64,000 nucleotides of DNA from Cryptomeria japonica (lineage: Eukaryota; Streptophyta; Pinopsida; Cupressales; Cupressaceae), in contig NC_081405.1 of NCBI RefSeq assembly GCF_030272615.1, forward strand, positions 152,909,113 to 152,973,112, in the 5' to 3' direction. The notes below the pieces were generated by a model, which was not told the origin of the DNA, did not search any database, and was given only the letters and a program-made list of their open reading frames with translations. Each line of letters opens with the position of its first letter. Position 1 is the first letter of the stretch. Below, piece by piece: positions 36,037 through 47,700 of this stretch. A program made the translations under genes and the position numbers.

Positions 36037-36750
36037 TACAAACACCTAAAGCATTACCATCTAATCAAATTTATCCTTTTATTCCTCTATCCCTTTAAGT
36101 GAGTTAATTTATTTAATTTACCTATTTCACTACCTCTTAGCCCTTTATCTATTCAATTAAATAAATACCCTTGTTTATTTAATTAAGTCCCCACCCCCAC
36201 TTTCCTCCAATTTTAAATTGAAATTAATTCAAAAATCATATTTTTCCTCATCCACTTGCATTATCCTAACTATAATCTCCACCTAACCCACTCCACTAAG
36301 CATATGCATACACTTAATCCTTGATTAAGTGAAGTCAACTCCTCCCATCATATCAAGCACATGGGCTTGTCCCCTCAACTACCCTAAAAGGAATTTTTAA
36401 TTCCTTTATTCCTCTCCTCCATCCTCAACCATAGATCTTCATCAATCAATCTCAACCACTCATCTCTTCTCATCCAAAATCCTATAAATCCAACCCTCGA
36501 CCATTTTTATTTCTCACTTTTTTTCCATTTGAGCATCATTATGCTACTGAAATATTGAGTGATCACACATCCAAATTAACATCAGGGGCAAATCTACACA
36601 ACAAAGGGGTTCAATATAGTTTTATTTTGCTAAATTATATGCTCATTTAATCTTTTTTTTATCCTTATCTCAATTGTTGCTTTGATTTGTGATTTTGAGT
36701 GTTTTCCTTTGTTATTTGAATTCCTTTAAAATCACTTTTTCTTTCACACA
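36037..36750 (+). repeat. 3' LTR of the pol-less element
   Basis: Homologous to 23198-23915 and to the two parts of 24638-26885. Its first two bases are TA instead of TG, one G-to-A change. It ends TTTCACACA and is followed by CATAT. Confidence 0.85.
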
Positions 36751-36927
36751 CATATATGTATATACACATACATATATATACACACAATATGTCTGTATGT
36801 ATACAAACATATATGTCTGTATGTATCAATATGTGCGTGTGTATATATGTATGCATATGTATATATGTATGCATATGTATATATGATGCATATACATACA
36901 TACATACATACATACATACATACATAA
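36751..36927. repeat. CATA/TGTA microsatellite
   Basis: Irregular CATATATGTATA units, ending in about seven TACA units before 36927. It probably continues the TA-rich stretch at 24586-24637 that was split by the element. Confidence 0.85.
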
Positions 36928-37484
36928 CTAGTAATCCTCATTTAGACACCCAAGATATGCATAAAATAGCATCAAAGCATGATATTCTAGTAACCATGAA
37001 TTCACTAAATTCAAAAAACATATTCTTAACCACCATATATCTCATTACAATGTAATGAAGGGCAGATGAACTAAGAAGTAATACATAAGGCACTTATCAC
37101 TATCACTAGGTATATGAAGAGTATTTTCACAATGAAACTCATAATAAAATGAAGTAAGCATATATGAGAGAAAAGTAAAGGTAACAACCAATTCTATGAA
37201 GGAGGAAAGATCACATACATGGTAGGAGAACACCTCCATAGAAAATACATTATATCCATGTGATACAAGCATACATGAGAACATCAAAGATGGATGGATT
37301 AGATGCAACAAAGCATATGAACACATTAAAATTGGTGAGGAGTGCATGGTTACAGGCTAAAAGTATATGCCTATGAGAATACATGATAAATAATCTAGCA
37401 ATGAAGCAAAATAAATAGGGAAGGTAGGGACCAAAGATATATCTAACATTCAATTCCCTCGAACTCTAATCAAGATGGAATAGT
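36928..37484. other. No feature recognised
   Basis: AT-rich sequence without a credible gene or repeat that I can see. Confidence 0.5.
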
Positions 37485-39964
37485 AAAACTGTGAGGCCTC
37501 ACCTCGACTCAGTCTGACATTCAGTGGATTTTATATTTTAGACTATTATGGATACTTTATTTTGATGCATTTTGAGACTTAGAACTTATATGATTTCAGG
37601 ATTTGGATAACATTGCTATGATTTGATGATTTACTTACATGCTTTATGAGATAGAACACTACATGATTGTTAGATAGGATGATATTGCAATGATAGATGT
37701 CGTAATTGAATTTGCAGGACTTTACTCTGAATATAGAACTATGATGTATGTTTAGTTTATGTGAATTGGGATGAAATTGCTTATGTGAAATTGCTTGATA
37801 AAAGATGTATTCAATCTGTGAAGATGAAAATTGTATGCAAGTAATGATCTGTATTGTTATATTATTGAATTATATTATATATGGATATTTGGAAGTACTA
37901 ATGTGTAAATTGAGATGCGCAGGAAATTTACCATGTGACCATGGAAAATTACGGAGAATCAAACCTAGACTTATGTATGTTCGTAAGCCAGGGTTTGTCT
38001 ATTTGGAGAGACAACACCCCGTTTGTGTTGTATTTTATTCGTATCAGTATATGTTGCATGAGTGTTAAGTGTTAATTAAATTTAATGTGTAAAAACCACG
38101 AGAGACAATCTCATGTTTTATTTTTGTAAAAATGTTTTATTAGTGTCACTTGACACATGTGTGGATTTAAATTTAAATGTTTTATTTTGTCTCTTGGTGG
38201 GAAAGTGTTTAATTTTAGTTTTCTTAAATAAATTAATGTGTTGTCATAAATACTTTGGAAATATAATATTTAGAGTGGTCAACTTATGTTTGACCCGAAA
38301 ATAAACTTCAGAGGGGTTTGAAATGGGTTAAATGAATACCTAGGGGTAGTTTAATAGGGTTCCCTAAAGCCCATAAGGTATACCTAGGGGTTAGGGGTAA
38401 TTTTAGGCAAGTTTCTACTTTATAATGATATTTTTAACGCTTTAAAAATTGGTTTTTTTGAGTTGAGAGAAAATTGAAAATTAGAAGTTAAATCTAATCA
38501 AGATTTTTCCTTTTGGAATGAGAGTCTTTTTGCATTTTTGCTTTCTTTCCTTTTTGGTTTTTAGAAACTTGTGAGAACTCAGAAAGTGAGCTTCTTAAGC
38601 AAGATTTTTGAGAATTGGAGGGTAATCATCCACTCTCCATTTTTGGAGACAGAAGAAAATTTGAAAAGAAAATAATGTTATGGAATAAGAAAGATTGATT
38701 AAGGTAGAAGGAGAGAGATTCGTGGATTGGGCAGCTCTTCATCAAATATCATAGTAACCTTTGGGCATATTAAGGTTGGTTTTTAGTTATTATTTTAATG
38801 CCTTCTTCTTGTTTATGTCTGGAAGTTTGTTGGTGTAAGAAATCTGTATTCTTGGAAGTTTATGTTTGAAAATCTTTTGGTATTTTTGTTTTATGAATTG
38901 TTTTGTTTTGGGAGTTTTCTCAAGATCTCTTACTCTTGGGAGAGAAGAGGATCTTGAGGGTGGTAGCAGTGACAACCCTCGAGTGAGAGACTCTCTTTGA
39001 GAGCGATCACAAGGGATCTTTGTGTGACCCTTGCTGCATGGCCTGTTTGTGCAATGGGGGTCATAAGGAGGGATATAAGGCTAGAATGCCTTTGGGGGGC
39101 ATAAGGAATAAGGGGTTGAGATTCTTGATATTATTATCGTGCCATGAGGTGGCTTCTTGTTTATTTCATACTTGCAGTTCTCCTCAGGGTATTGGTCCAC
39201 TACCACCCTTTGAAAATGTTCATCACCAAAGTGTGGTGCTGTGAAAGCCAGGTTGGGAATGTGTCTTAAAAAAAGTCTGTATGCATTGCTTTCTATGTGT
39301 TTGCCTGTTTGTTACCCGTCTAGGAATTGGTTCTCCGAGCTCGGGGGTGGCTACCAGTTAGCCTAGGCTGGGAGGTGAGCACTCCGTGGTCATATTTGTG
39401 TTTATCTATCATGCAGGAAAGTCAGGAGAAAGAGAATAGGAACCATGAAAGAGACACAGAAGATTATTATTGAAGATTCTTAAATTCAGTTGCAGATATT
39501 TGTTTAAATTTGTTATAGAAGAAGGCCTTATTCATAGAAAAGAGAAGCAAGATGTAATTTTTTGAAAATAGATTTGAAGCTTTATTGTTGTGGCTATTCA
39601 AAGAAACATCCTGAACAATTTTGCAGAATATCCTAGAGTTGTAAAAAGAAAAGCTTGTTTTATTTCTACTTCTGGTTTTTAGTAAAAGAAGAGTTATTTT
39701 GTGTTGCATGCAAAAGTTTCTTGTATTATGGAAAGAAAAAAAAAAGAATAGATTTTATTTAAATTTTATCTATATTTTACTTGTGGCAAAATAGAAGTTT
39801 ATTGATGCTGAAAGATTTTAAGTATTTTAATGAAAAAAGATGTTTTATGTAAATATTTTATTAGAGGAAAAAAATCAATGAAATTCTTTTTATTCCAGAA
39901 AAGTATATTGTATCTTTTAAAAAGTATTCTAAATTGTATTTCAGTTAGCATTGATTTAAAAGCT

Positions 39965-39965
<1 letters not shown>

Positions 39966-40047
<82 letters not shown>
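39966..40047. repeat. (AT)n microsatellite
   Basis: About 40 uninterrupted AT units inside the solo LTR. Confidence 0.95.
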
Positions 40048-40048
<1 letters not shown>

Positions 40049-40177
40049 CTGAATAAACTTAATGCCTTTCCCTTTATTAAATTAGTTTAAAAATTTTGCA
40101 TGTGAATCTCTTTTAAAAATATATATATATATTTATATTGAAATAATTTTCACCCTTTTTAACTATGATTATAAATT

Positions 40178-40231
<54 letters not shown>

Positions 40232-40277
40232 ATATATTTTTTTTAAAAAAAGGAATGTTTTTGGGTCCACGCGGACC

Positions 40278-40612
40278 CCACTGTGTGTACGCACAGTGGA
40301 GGGCCGCGCGGCACCCACTGTGTGCACACAGTGGAGCCGTTTCGGCTCCCACTGTGTGGACACACAGTGGACGGCCGCGGCCGCCACTGTGTGGCCACAC
40401 AGTGGGGAGCCGCTAGCGGCACCCACTGTGTGGACACACAGTGGTGCCGCGGCGCCCACTGTGTGCCCACACAGTTTCGGCTCCCACTGTGTGGCCACAC
40501 AGTGGCGGCTGCGGCCGTCCACTGTGTGGCCACACAGTGGGGAGCCGCTAGCGGCGCCCACTGTGTGGACACACAGTGGTGCCGCAGCGCCCACTGTGTG
40601 CCCACACAGTGG
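40278..40612. repeat. Array of ten CCACTGTGTG/CACACAGTGG hairpins
   Basis: Inverted repeats of 20-22 bp start at 40278, 40315, 40349, 40384, 40423, 40456, 40484, 40519, 40558 and 40591. Arms are CCACTGTGTG and CACACAGTGG with a 0-2 nt centre (GA, GC, CC, TA). The unit at 40456 has lost its right end, and 40278 has one G-T pair. Most spacers are themselves palindromic and GC-rich, for example GCCGCGCGGC, GGCCGCGGCC and GCCGCTAGCGGC. The block 40384-40477 recurs at 40519-40612 (135 bp shift) almost unchanged. Confidence 0.95.
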
Positions 40613-40897
40613 CACCACGGCCATACCCGCCTTCAAACTCCCGTAACCTGCAACAAAAAAAAAGAGAATTCATGGCCGCCAAGGGTTTCGGCCCAGCAAA
40701 ATAATTCCCTGTTAAAAAAATACGGGTTAAACCCTAGCCCGGGTGGGGCTAGGGCAAAGAAATTTAGAAGTAATATGATAAATTAGATTTGAAAATATAT
40801 ATATATATAAGAAAATGGAACCCTAAATAGGGTTGGGGAAAATATGGATTAATATATAGAAGGTTAATGTGCTTTTGAAATTAGAATTAAAATATTT

Positions 40898-40940
<43 letters not shown>

Positions 40941-41291
40941 GGTTATAATTTGGAGCAAGTAATAAAGAGAAAAAAAAAATTAAAAGGTTGATTAGACTAT
41001 ATAGTCATATTGGAGATTGAATTAATTTTCCTCTCCTATTTGCTTTAGCTCGATTAATTTAATAAACCTAATAACTAGGTATCTCTTGGAGATAAAATTA
41101 AACCAGTTAGTTTTCCGCAATTAAAATTAAACAATTTATCGATGCTTAGTTCGTTTCAGAATTAGCTCGAATTTAATAATAGAAATTTCATTAACGCTTG
41201 TTGTGAGAGTGAACTTGTTAATTAATTTAGTATGTTTTAAAAAAAAAAAATTTGTTCCGTTTTTGCCCTAAATTTTGGGCATGACAAAAAC

Positions 41292-42718
41292 ACAAGTGAG
41301 GGTGGATCCAAACCAAGATAGTCAAAATTAAAATTTTATATATGAAAAATAAGAACCATATCCTCGAAATTTAAAATCCATGTAGAAATTGTAGAGAGGT
41401 TTTAATTTTAATTCATCATTTTATGTAACAGAATAAATTGCTCCTACATAAATAAACAAGGGTAAATAAACACAAATAAGTAATAATAAACAAATTGTCC
41501 TCGATTGTTGATCTAAATATGATAATTTTATTGAGATAAGTCTATAAATACACACTTAAATTAACAAAGGAGATTAGGGTACTTAGCTCTAGGAGTTGAT
41601 ATAGAATATTCTTACATATGAAACTTTGTAATCCATCTTGGTACTTGGTGCTTTATATTTATTTGATGAAACTTGTCAAACAAGAAATTTTTTTGTTCTC
41701 CACTGTAGTTCATATAGATTACAACTATAGAAATGATATATATGCCATGGATATAAATCTTACTTGTAGAAACAAGTTGTGAACTTTCACTTGCTAAAAC
41801 CTACTCACCTTGCTATTTGAAATTTGTGTTTACAAATAGGTGGTATTGATGAGCATTTTTGGAAGTTTACTAAGTGAGGTTCTTTTCCTTATATTATATC
41901 AAATCAATGAATCTAATTTAACAATTTAAGAACAAAGATTGAAGATATACAAATCAATCGTGCTATATATGTCCAAAAGAAGTGTACGATGATGTCATTT
42001 CAATGCTATGATTTGAAAATAATGCAATGTGTAATATAGCTCTCTCTTGGTTCCTTGATATGCTCTAGATTGTAGATTAATAATAACCTAAAAGTTGTCT
42101 TATTATGCAAATACAAATTGACACATTTTCTATTTAGACTTGATTTAGATACAAATTTCAATTTGAATTTAGCTATAGATTCAAACCAAATTTACTTTTT
42201 CTAAAGGAAAATGTAAAACAAACCACCATGAAATAAAATTGAAGATTTTAAATGATAAATCCTTGTTAACTATATTGCATGTGCCCTTTATTACGATGGT
42301 GACAAGGTTCAAATCAGCCAAGACAACAGACTTAGAAAAGCCATGACATCCGACACATAACAGCGATATCTTCTTAACTCTGTGGCTGCTGATGACCCAC
42401 GAGTTTCATGCCTGACAGTGACTTTTGCATGTGTCCTTTCTTATGATGGTGACAAGCCTTAAATTCGCCTACACAGAATGGTCATGACATTAAAATCGAC
42501 ATCCACACACAGCAATTCGACCAGGATTTATGAACAGAATAGAAATGGCATAAAATTGAATTACTTTAAAATGGAAAATGCATTAGAAAGTGAGAAATCA
42601 GTTCTCAGTTTAATTGTCAAGAGGAAAATTTGAAAATCAAATTAAAATTTATATATGTTAATTCAGAAGATGAATGGAGTACAACTTTCAACTGTCTTAA
42701 TGAAAGTAGGCAAACTTT
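41292..42718. other. No gene recognised
   Basis: AT-rich stretch. A phrase TGTCCTTTCTTATGATGGTGACAAG (shortened form GATGGTGACAAG) recurs at about 42296, 42445 and 44537, so part of it belongs to a dispersed local repeat. Confidence 0.5.
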
Positions 42719-43262
42719 ATGATATGAATGTTATCCTAATTAATATGTTCAAATCCGGTATGCTATAAAATAATTTATTGAATAAGATATGCAAAAATCT
42801 TAAACAAAACGGATAAACTTGTGACACTATTCTTTTACATGATACAGATGCTATCATAATTAATATGCTCAAGTCTCGCAAGCCATAGAATGACTTATGA
42901 AATAAGATATGCAAAACTCTTAAACAAAGTGGGTAAACTTGAGACACTATTCTTTTACATGATACAAATGCTATCATAATTAATATCCTCAAATCTAGCA
43001 TGCCATAAAATCTTATTCAATAAGATGTGCAAAAATCTTAAACAAATTGAGTAAACCTACAACACCATTCTTTTGCTTGATCTGGATGCTATTATAATTA
43101 ATATGATCAAATCCCGCATGCCATAAAATCCCTTTTTCAATAGGATATGCAATTGTTTTAACAAAGTGCGTAAATTTAAATGATGTGAGTGCTATCATTA
43201 TTAATATGCTCCAATCTCGCATGCCATAAAATAACTTCTTCAATAAGATATACAATACCCTA
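42719..43262. repeat. Tandem repeat, five units of about 120 bp
   Basis: Units begin near 42720, 42841, 42961, 43079 and 43183. Each contains ATCATAATTAATATGCTCAA, a TGCCATAAAAT phrase and AATAAGATATGCAAAA. They are clearly diverged. Open frames on the minus strand merely follow the repeat. Confidence 0.85.
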
Positions 43263-43549
43263 AAAATGGACTGAAATGCTATGCAATTTTAATAAAGTTT
43301 GTTATCTTCATTAATTTATATAAGCATAAGCAAAAGTATAATAAAATTAGATGCTTGTGTTATGGTACCACCCTCAAATGATGAACAAAATAGAAATGAC
43401 ATAAAACTGTATTAATTTAAGATGAAAAACACATTTATATTAATGAGGAAAAAGTTTAATTGTCAAAAAGAAAAACTGAAAATAAAACTAAAATTTTATA
43501 AACAATTAAATTGTTATTGCTTCTAAATTAGATTGTGTGTACTTTTTGC

Positions 43550-44345
43550 ATCAACGTTTTAGATCATAATCCATGATTTATCATCAGGATGATAGAGAGC
43601 ATAAGGAGATTGAAACTTTGCATCAACGTTTCGGATCACACTCTATGATCCATCATCGGAATGATAGAGAGGACACCAAGATTGTTTCAGATCACATTGT
43701 GCAATTCATCATTAGGATGATAGAGAGCATAGGATGATAGAGAGCATAAGGATCCATCATCCAAAACAATCTCCTTATGCTCTCTATCATCCTGATGATG
43801 GATCATGGAGGGTGATCCATAACGTTAATACATGCAATCCAATAATCTCCTTCTACTATCTATCATCCTGATGATGGATCACAGAGTGATCTGAAATGCC
43901 AAAACAATCTCCTTATGCTCTTTATCATAATGGATCACGGAGTTTGATCCGAAATGTTGATGCAAAAAAATAGATACAATCTAACAATCTCCTTCTGTTC
44001 TCTATTATCCCGATGATAGATCACAGAGTGTGATCCAAAACAGATCACACTGTGGGATTCATCATCAGGATGATAGAGAGCATAAGGATCCATCATCCAA
44101 AACAATCTCCTTATGCTCTCTATCATCCTGATGATGGATCATGGAGGGTGATCCAAAACGTTAATACATGCAATCCAACAATCTCCTTCTGCTATCTATC
44201 ATCTTGATGGATCACAGAGTGTGATCTGAAATGCCGAAACAATCTCCTTATGCTCTTTATTATGATGGGATCCGAAATGTTGATGCAAAAAAATACACAC
44301 AATCTAACAATCTCCTTCTGTTCTCTATTATGCCGATAAGAATGT
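43550..44345. repeat. Interlaced inverted repeats upstream of the phosphatase gene
   Basis: Phrases such as CTCTCTATCATCCTGATGAT, AGAGAGCATAAGGAG and GATCACAGAGTGTGATC recur in both orientations. A block of about 270 bp near 43735-44000 is repeated near 44065-44330. GGATCACA and TGTGATCC form short perfect hairpins. A single diverged copy lies at 61236-61300. A MITE-derived cluster is possible. Confidence 0.8.
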
Positions 44346-44729
44346 GATCCAAAAAATTGATACAAAAAATACACACAATCTAATTTAAAAATAACAAACA
44401 AATTTAATTTCATAGATTATAAATCTAATATTTTTTTTTCTAAATTGTGATAACTCAGAAGATTAACACAATCGAAGACATCTTATCCTAATCGCTGCTG
44501 GAGACTGAAATAGGTCAGACCTTGACAGTAGATTTTTGCTACGATGGTGACAAGACAAATTAGACACATCATTGAGTTTGAAACCATATCCACACCCTGC
44601 AATTTGGCAAGTTAAAGGCAGAGCATTGGGAACAGTTTCCAATATCTCTCTCGTTTTCTGTGAATCTTCCATATGCAGAACATATTCATATAGATTGAAG
44701 AAGTTGAATACTGTGGCTTCCAGTACAAA

Positions 44730-47700
44730 ATGGATACAACATTGAAACACCCATTGTTTTTGATAATACTCAGTGCTATGCCATGTTTTGGTGGAATAAC
44801 CAGCAAGTATGTGAGAAAAACTGAAGCATCAGTTGACATGCCCATGGATAGTGATGTTTTCAGCATTCCACAAGGCTATAATGCTCCTCAACAGGTATTT
44901 CACATTCCTGTCTTTTGACTGGTTTGTTTCTTTGGCTGTTAAGGGTCAAGATCAGGTGCCTGATTTACTGCATTCATTTGATTGTATGCTTTTTATCTGT
45001 TTTGGGAATTCAGGTCCATATTACTCAAGGAGACCATGTGGGTAGGGGTGTAATTGTGTCATGGGTTACACCCTCTGAGCCTGGGTCCAATACTGTTCTT
45101 TATGGCACTCAGCAATCGAAGTATAAATATTCAGCAGAGGGGATTGTTACCACCTACAAGTTTTATAACTATACATCAGGCTACATTCATCATTGTACAT
45201 TGAAGAAACTCAAGGTGGAGGACTCTTTTTCCTTCTACTGTTCATATTAAAACAAGATAAAGTTTTCTGCTTTCTTAGGTTGGGGAAGGCTACAGGGAGG
45301 AGAGTTAGAGTGGGGTCTTGGTGAACAATAGTGTTATCTTTATTGAAATTTGTTTCTATAATTTAATAGATTTAAACAAAATATCCCAGATTTTTTTAAT
45401 TGTTTTGTGTGTGATAGTGTGTATGTTATGGGGATGGTAAGAGAAAATGGGTGCAATCTCTTTCTGCATTTAAGTTCCATCCTAAGATTCTTTGTTTTCA
45501 TTAGACAATTGATTTGATATAGTTTTCTCAATCTGTTTTCAACTTTCTAAAACCTTGTAAAGTTCTTGTCAATTGTCATTTATTTTAGCAATTGTGTAAA
45601 TTTTTAATTAAATATAAAAGATAGTTTGAAATCTTTTCTTATAAGTGTTGATTTGATTGACATTAAAGAATATTTGATATTTTCATAATAGAATTTAAGA
45701 AATGTTAAACTTCTTATTTTTTTAATACTTTCAACATTTTTGTAATCTATCTCTAGAAATAGTTGCTTTAAGGGTTACACAAGAAATTTCAGCCCCTTTG
45801 ATATGGACCCTACAACATCCTCAAGTAGATATGTTTAACAATGCCTCTAAGCTTAATCTACCCACTTTTCCTTGCCTGCATCCAAATTTTATTATAGTTT
45901 CTGTGTCTATATTTTCACCATTGTTGAACACCTTAACAATGCAAAACTAAATCCAAACATTATTATTCCACTAATCACATATTAAGTCATCAATATTTTT
46001 TATCAAGACACTAAAAATCAATAGATTCCTCTCTATCATGTGGTATAGTAAGGAACACTTCTTTACCAAGTGTAGTGTTTACTAAGGACCTCATTAAAAA
46101 AGGGTTTTCTAATTTGTCGCAAAGTTGGTACAATGGATCCATTGCTTCTCAAGAGGTTACAACTTACCCAACTAACATCAATGATACTTTGTATAACATT
46201 TGTATGGCTCAATCTAGGAAACACTAAACATCTTTTTTTTTTATATTTTTAATATTATTTACAATTTACATTTTTTGGAGTGTAATTGGCCCTTGAGCCT
46301 TTCATTGATTACTTAGGAGAAGATAAGATTGTCCTCTATGTATCTCAAACTAGGTCTCTTGGAGACAAGTTTCCAATGCATCCAACTAGTCCATTTGTTT
46401 CCCAATAGGCAAGGAGTTATAACACGACCAATTTAGGTGACGAAATAAAATAATATCCTAGTATTTTTTATTTTTTTTGTTTAGCTATTCTATTCAACTT
46501 AGAAGGACACGTGCTTGGTTACTTTTCAAATTTTGATGAGAGCCATAATATTACTTGGTTTAGTTAGTTTTCAAATTTGATTTGTAAAATGCATAAAGTG
46601 GTTGGATTTAAATCAAGGGTATGTAGTAGAAAGCATGAATCTCTTCTACAAATTTTGACAATTTTGCATGATCTTTAAATTAAAGAAAAAACAATTTTAT
46701 TTGGCTTTAATAATTGTCATTTCATATTCAATTTCTTTATCATTACTAGTTAGAATACATCGGCTTATCATTGATGTATAATATTTAACATTTATACACC
46801 ATAATTCAAATCACTCTAAGTATCAATCGTTCACTCTTGTATGTCCCATCAAACATGGCAAGGATATTAAATATTTGGTCTGAAGACAAGAGATCCATTA
46901 GAGTACCTTTCAATAAGGTGCACATGACTACATATTGTTAAAGCATGTGTTGACTCCTTACACCCTTTTAAGGTGCTAATCGAGACATCTTTGGAAAGAC
47001 ATTGATGAATCGGTTCTTGCAACTTCTCTAGCACCATTGTGATAACTTGCACAAACAAATGCAAAATGAATGGAAATGTCATTTTATGCTCACGCCCCTT
47101 TTATGATGTAAATAAATTCTAAATTCTCAATTGCCTTGAGGGAAAATTGATGTATGTGTTGGTAAGATATCCCAATCGTAAAAGTATTTTTCTACAAACT
47201 ACTTCTTGAATTCTAAGAAAATAACATCCACCCTCTTCAAAATTGAGCCTTGTGTACAATAATCATGGGAGGCTAAGTAATGATGAATGAGAACCCCATA
47301 CGAGGAGAATTCATAGAGTGCATTAAGGAGGAGTATTTATCTATAGGCACACCCTCTTCAAAATTGAGCCTTGTGTACAATAATCATGGGAGGCTAAGTA
47401 ATGATGAATGAGAACCCCATACGAGGATAATTCATAGAGTGCATTAAGGAGGAGTATTTATCTATAGGCACACACTGAAGACACGTCCATGCAATGATAG
47501 TTGCTTTGATAGACAAAATACAAGTTACTCTAGGACTACACGTGATCAACTTTCATGCATTGTAAACAAAGATTAGAATCTAAGATACAAATAAATATTG
47601 GTTCTTGACAAACCAAGTGGACTTCATCAATATATTGACATAGAGATAGATTTTCTAAACCTCAAGACCTTAGGGACTATTTTTTGAGTTGTATTAAGAT

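Larger units (their letters stand above)
24638..36750 (+). mobile_element. Pol-less LTR element related to the 18.1 kb element
   Basis: LTRs at 24638-26885 (interrupted) and 36037-36750 bound a 9.1 kb interior on the plus strand. The first LTR starts TGTAGACACCTAAA, as does the 18.1 kb element. The PBS (26886-26907) is that element's PBS with apparent deamination changes, and the PPT AAAGAGGGGCAAAA (36023-36036) is identical. CATAT flanks both ends (24633-24637, 36751-36755), though inside TA-rich microsatellite. The interior shows only a decayed gag/G-patch-like frame and a solo LTR; no RT, RNase H or integrase is recognisable. It may be a non-autonomous element or a deleted copy. Confidence 0.85.
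37490..41286 (+). mobile_element. Very large solo LTR (3.8 kb)
   Basis: It begins TGTGAGGCCTCACC and ends GGGCATGACA. AAAAC stands at 37485-37489 and 41287-41291, a perfect 5 bp target duplication. There is no PBS, PPT or coding sequence. Inside are an (AT)n microsatellite (39966-40047), shorter ones near 40190-40230 and 40900-40934, and the hairpin array at 40278-40612. The orientation is only a guess. The length is at the high end for plant LTRs. Confidence 0.82.

Noticed and set aside
36665-37055. Tyr/Ile/His/Cys-rich open frames
   Set aside because: They translate the CATA/TGTA microsatellite.
40278-40612. Regular repeats with spacers suggesting a CRISPR array
   Set aside because: Repeats are palindromic 20-22-mers, spacers are short and themselves palindromic, there are no cas genes, and the host is a plant.
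40223-40786. Several overlapping open frames on both strands around the hairpin array
   Set aside because: They only translate the palindromic repeats; composition explains their openness.
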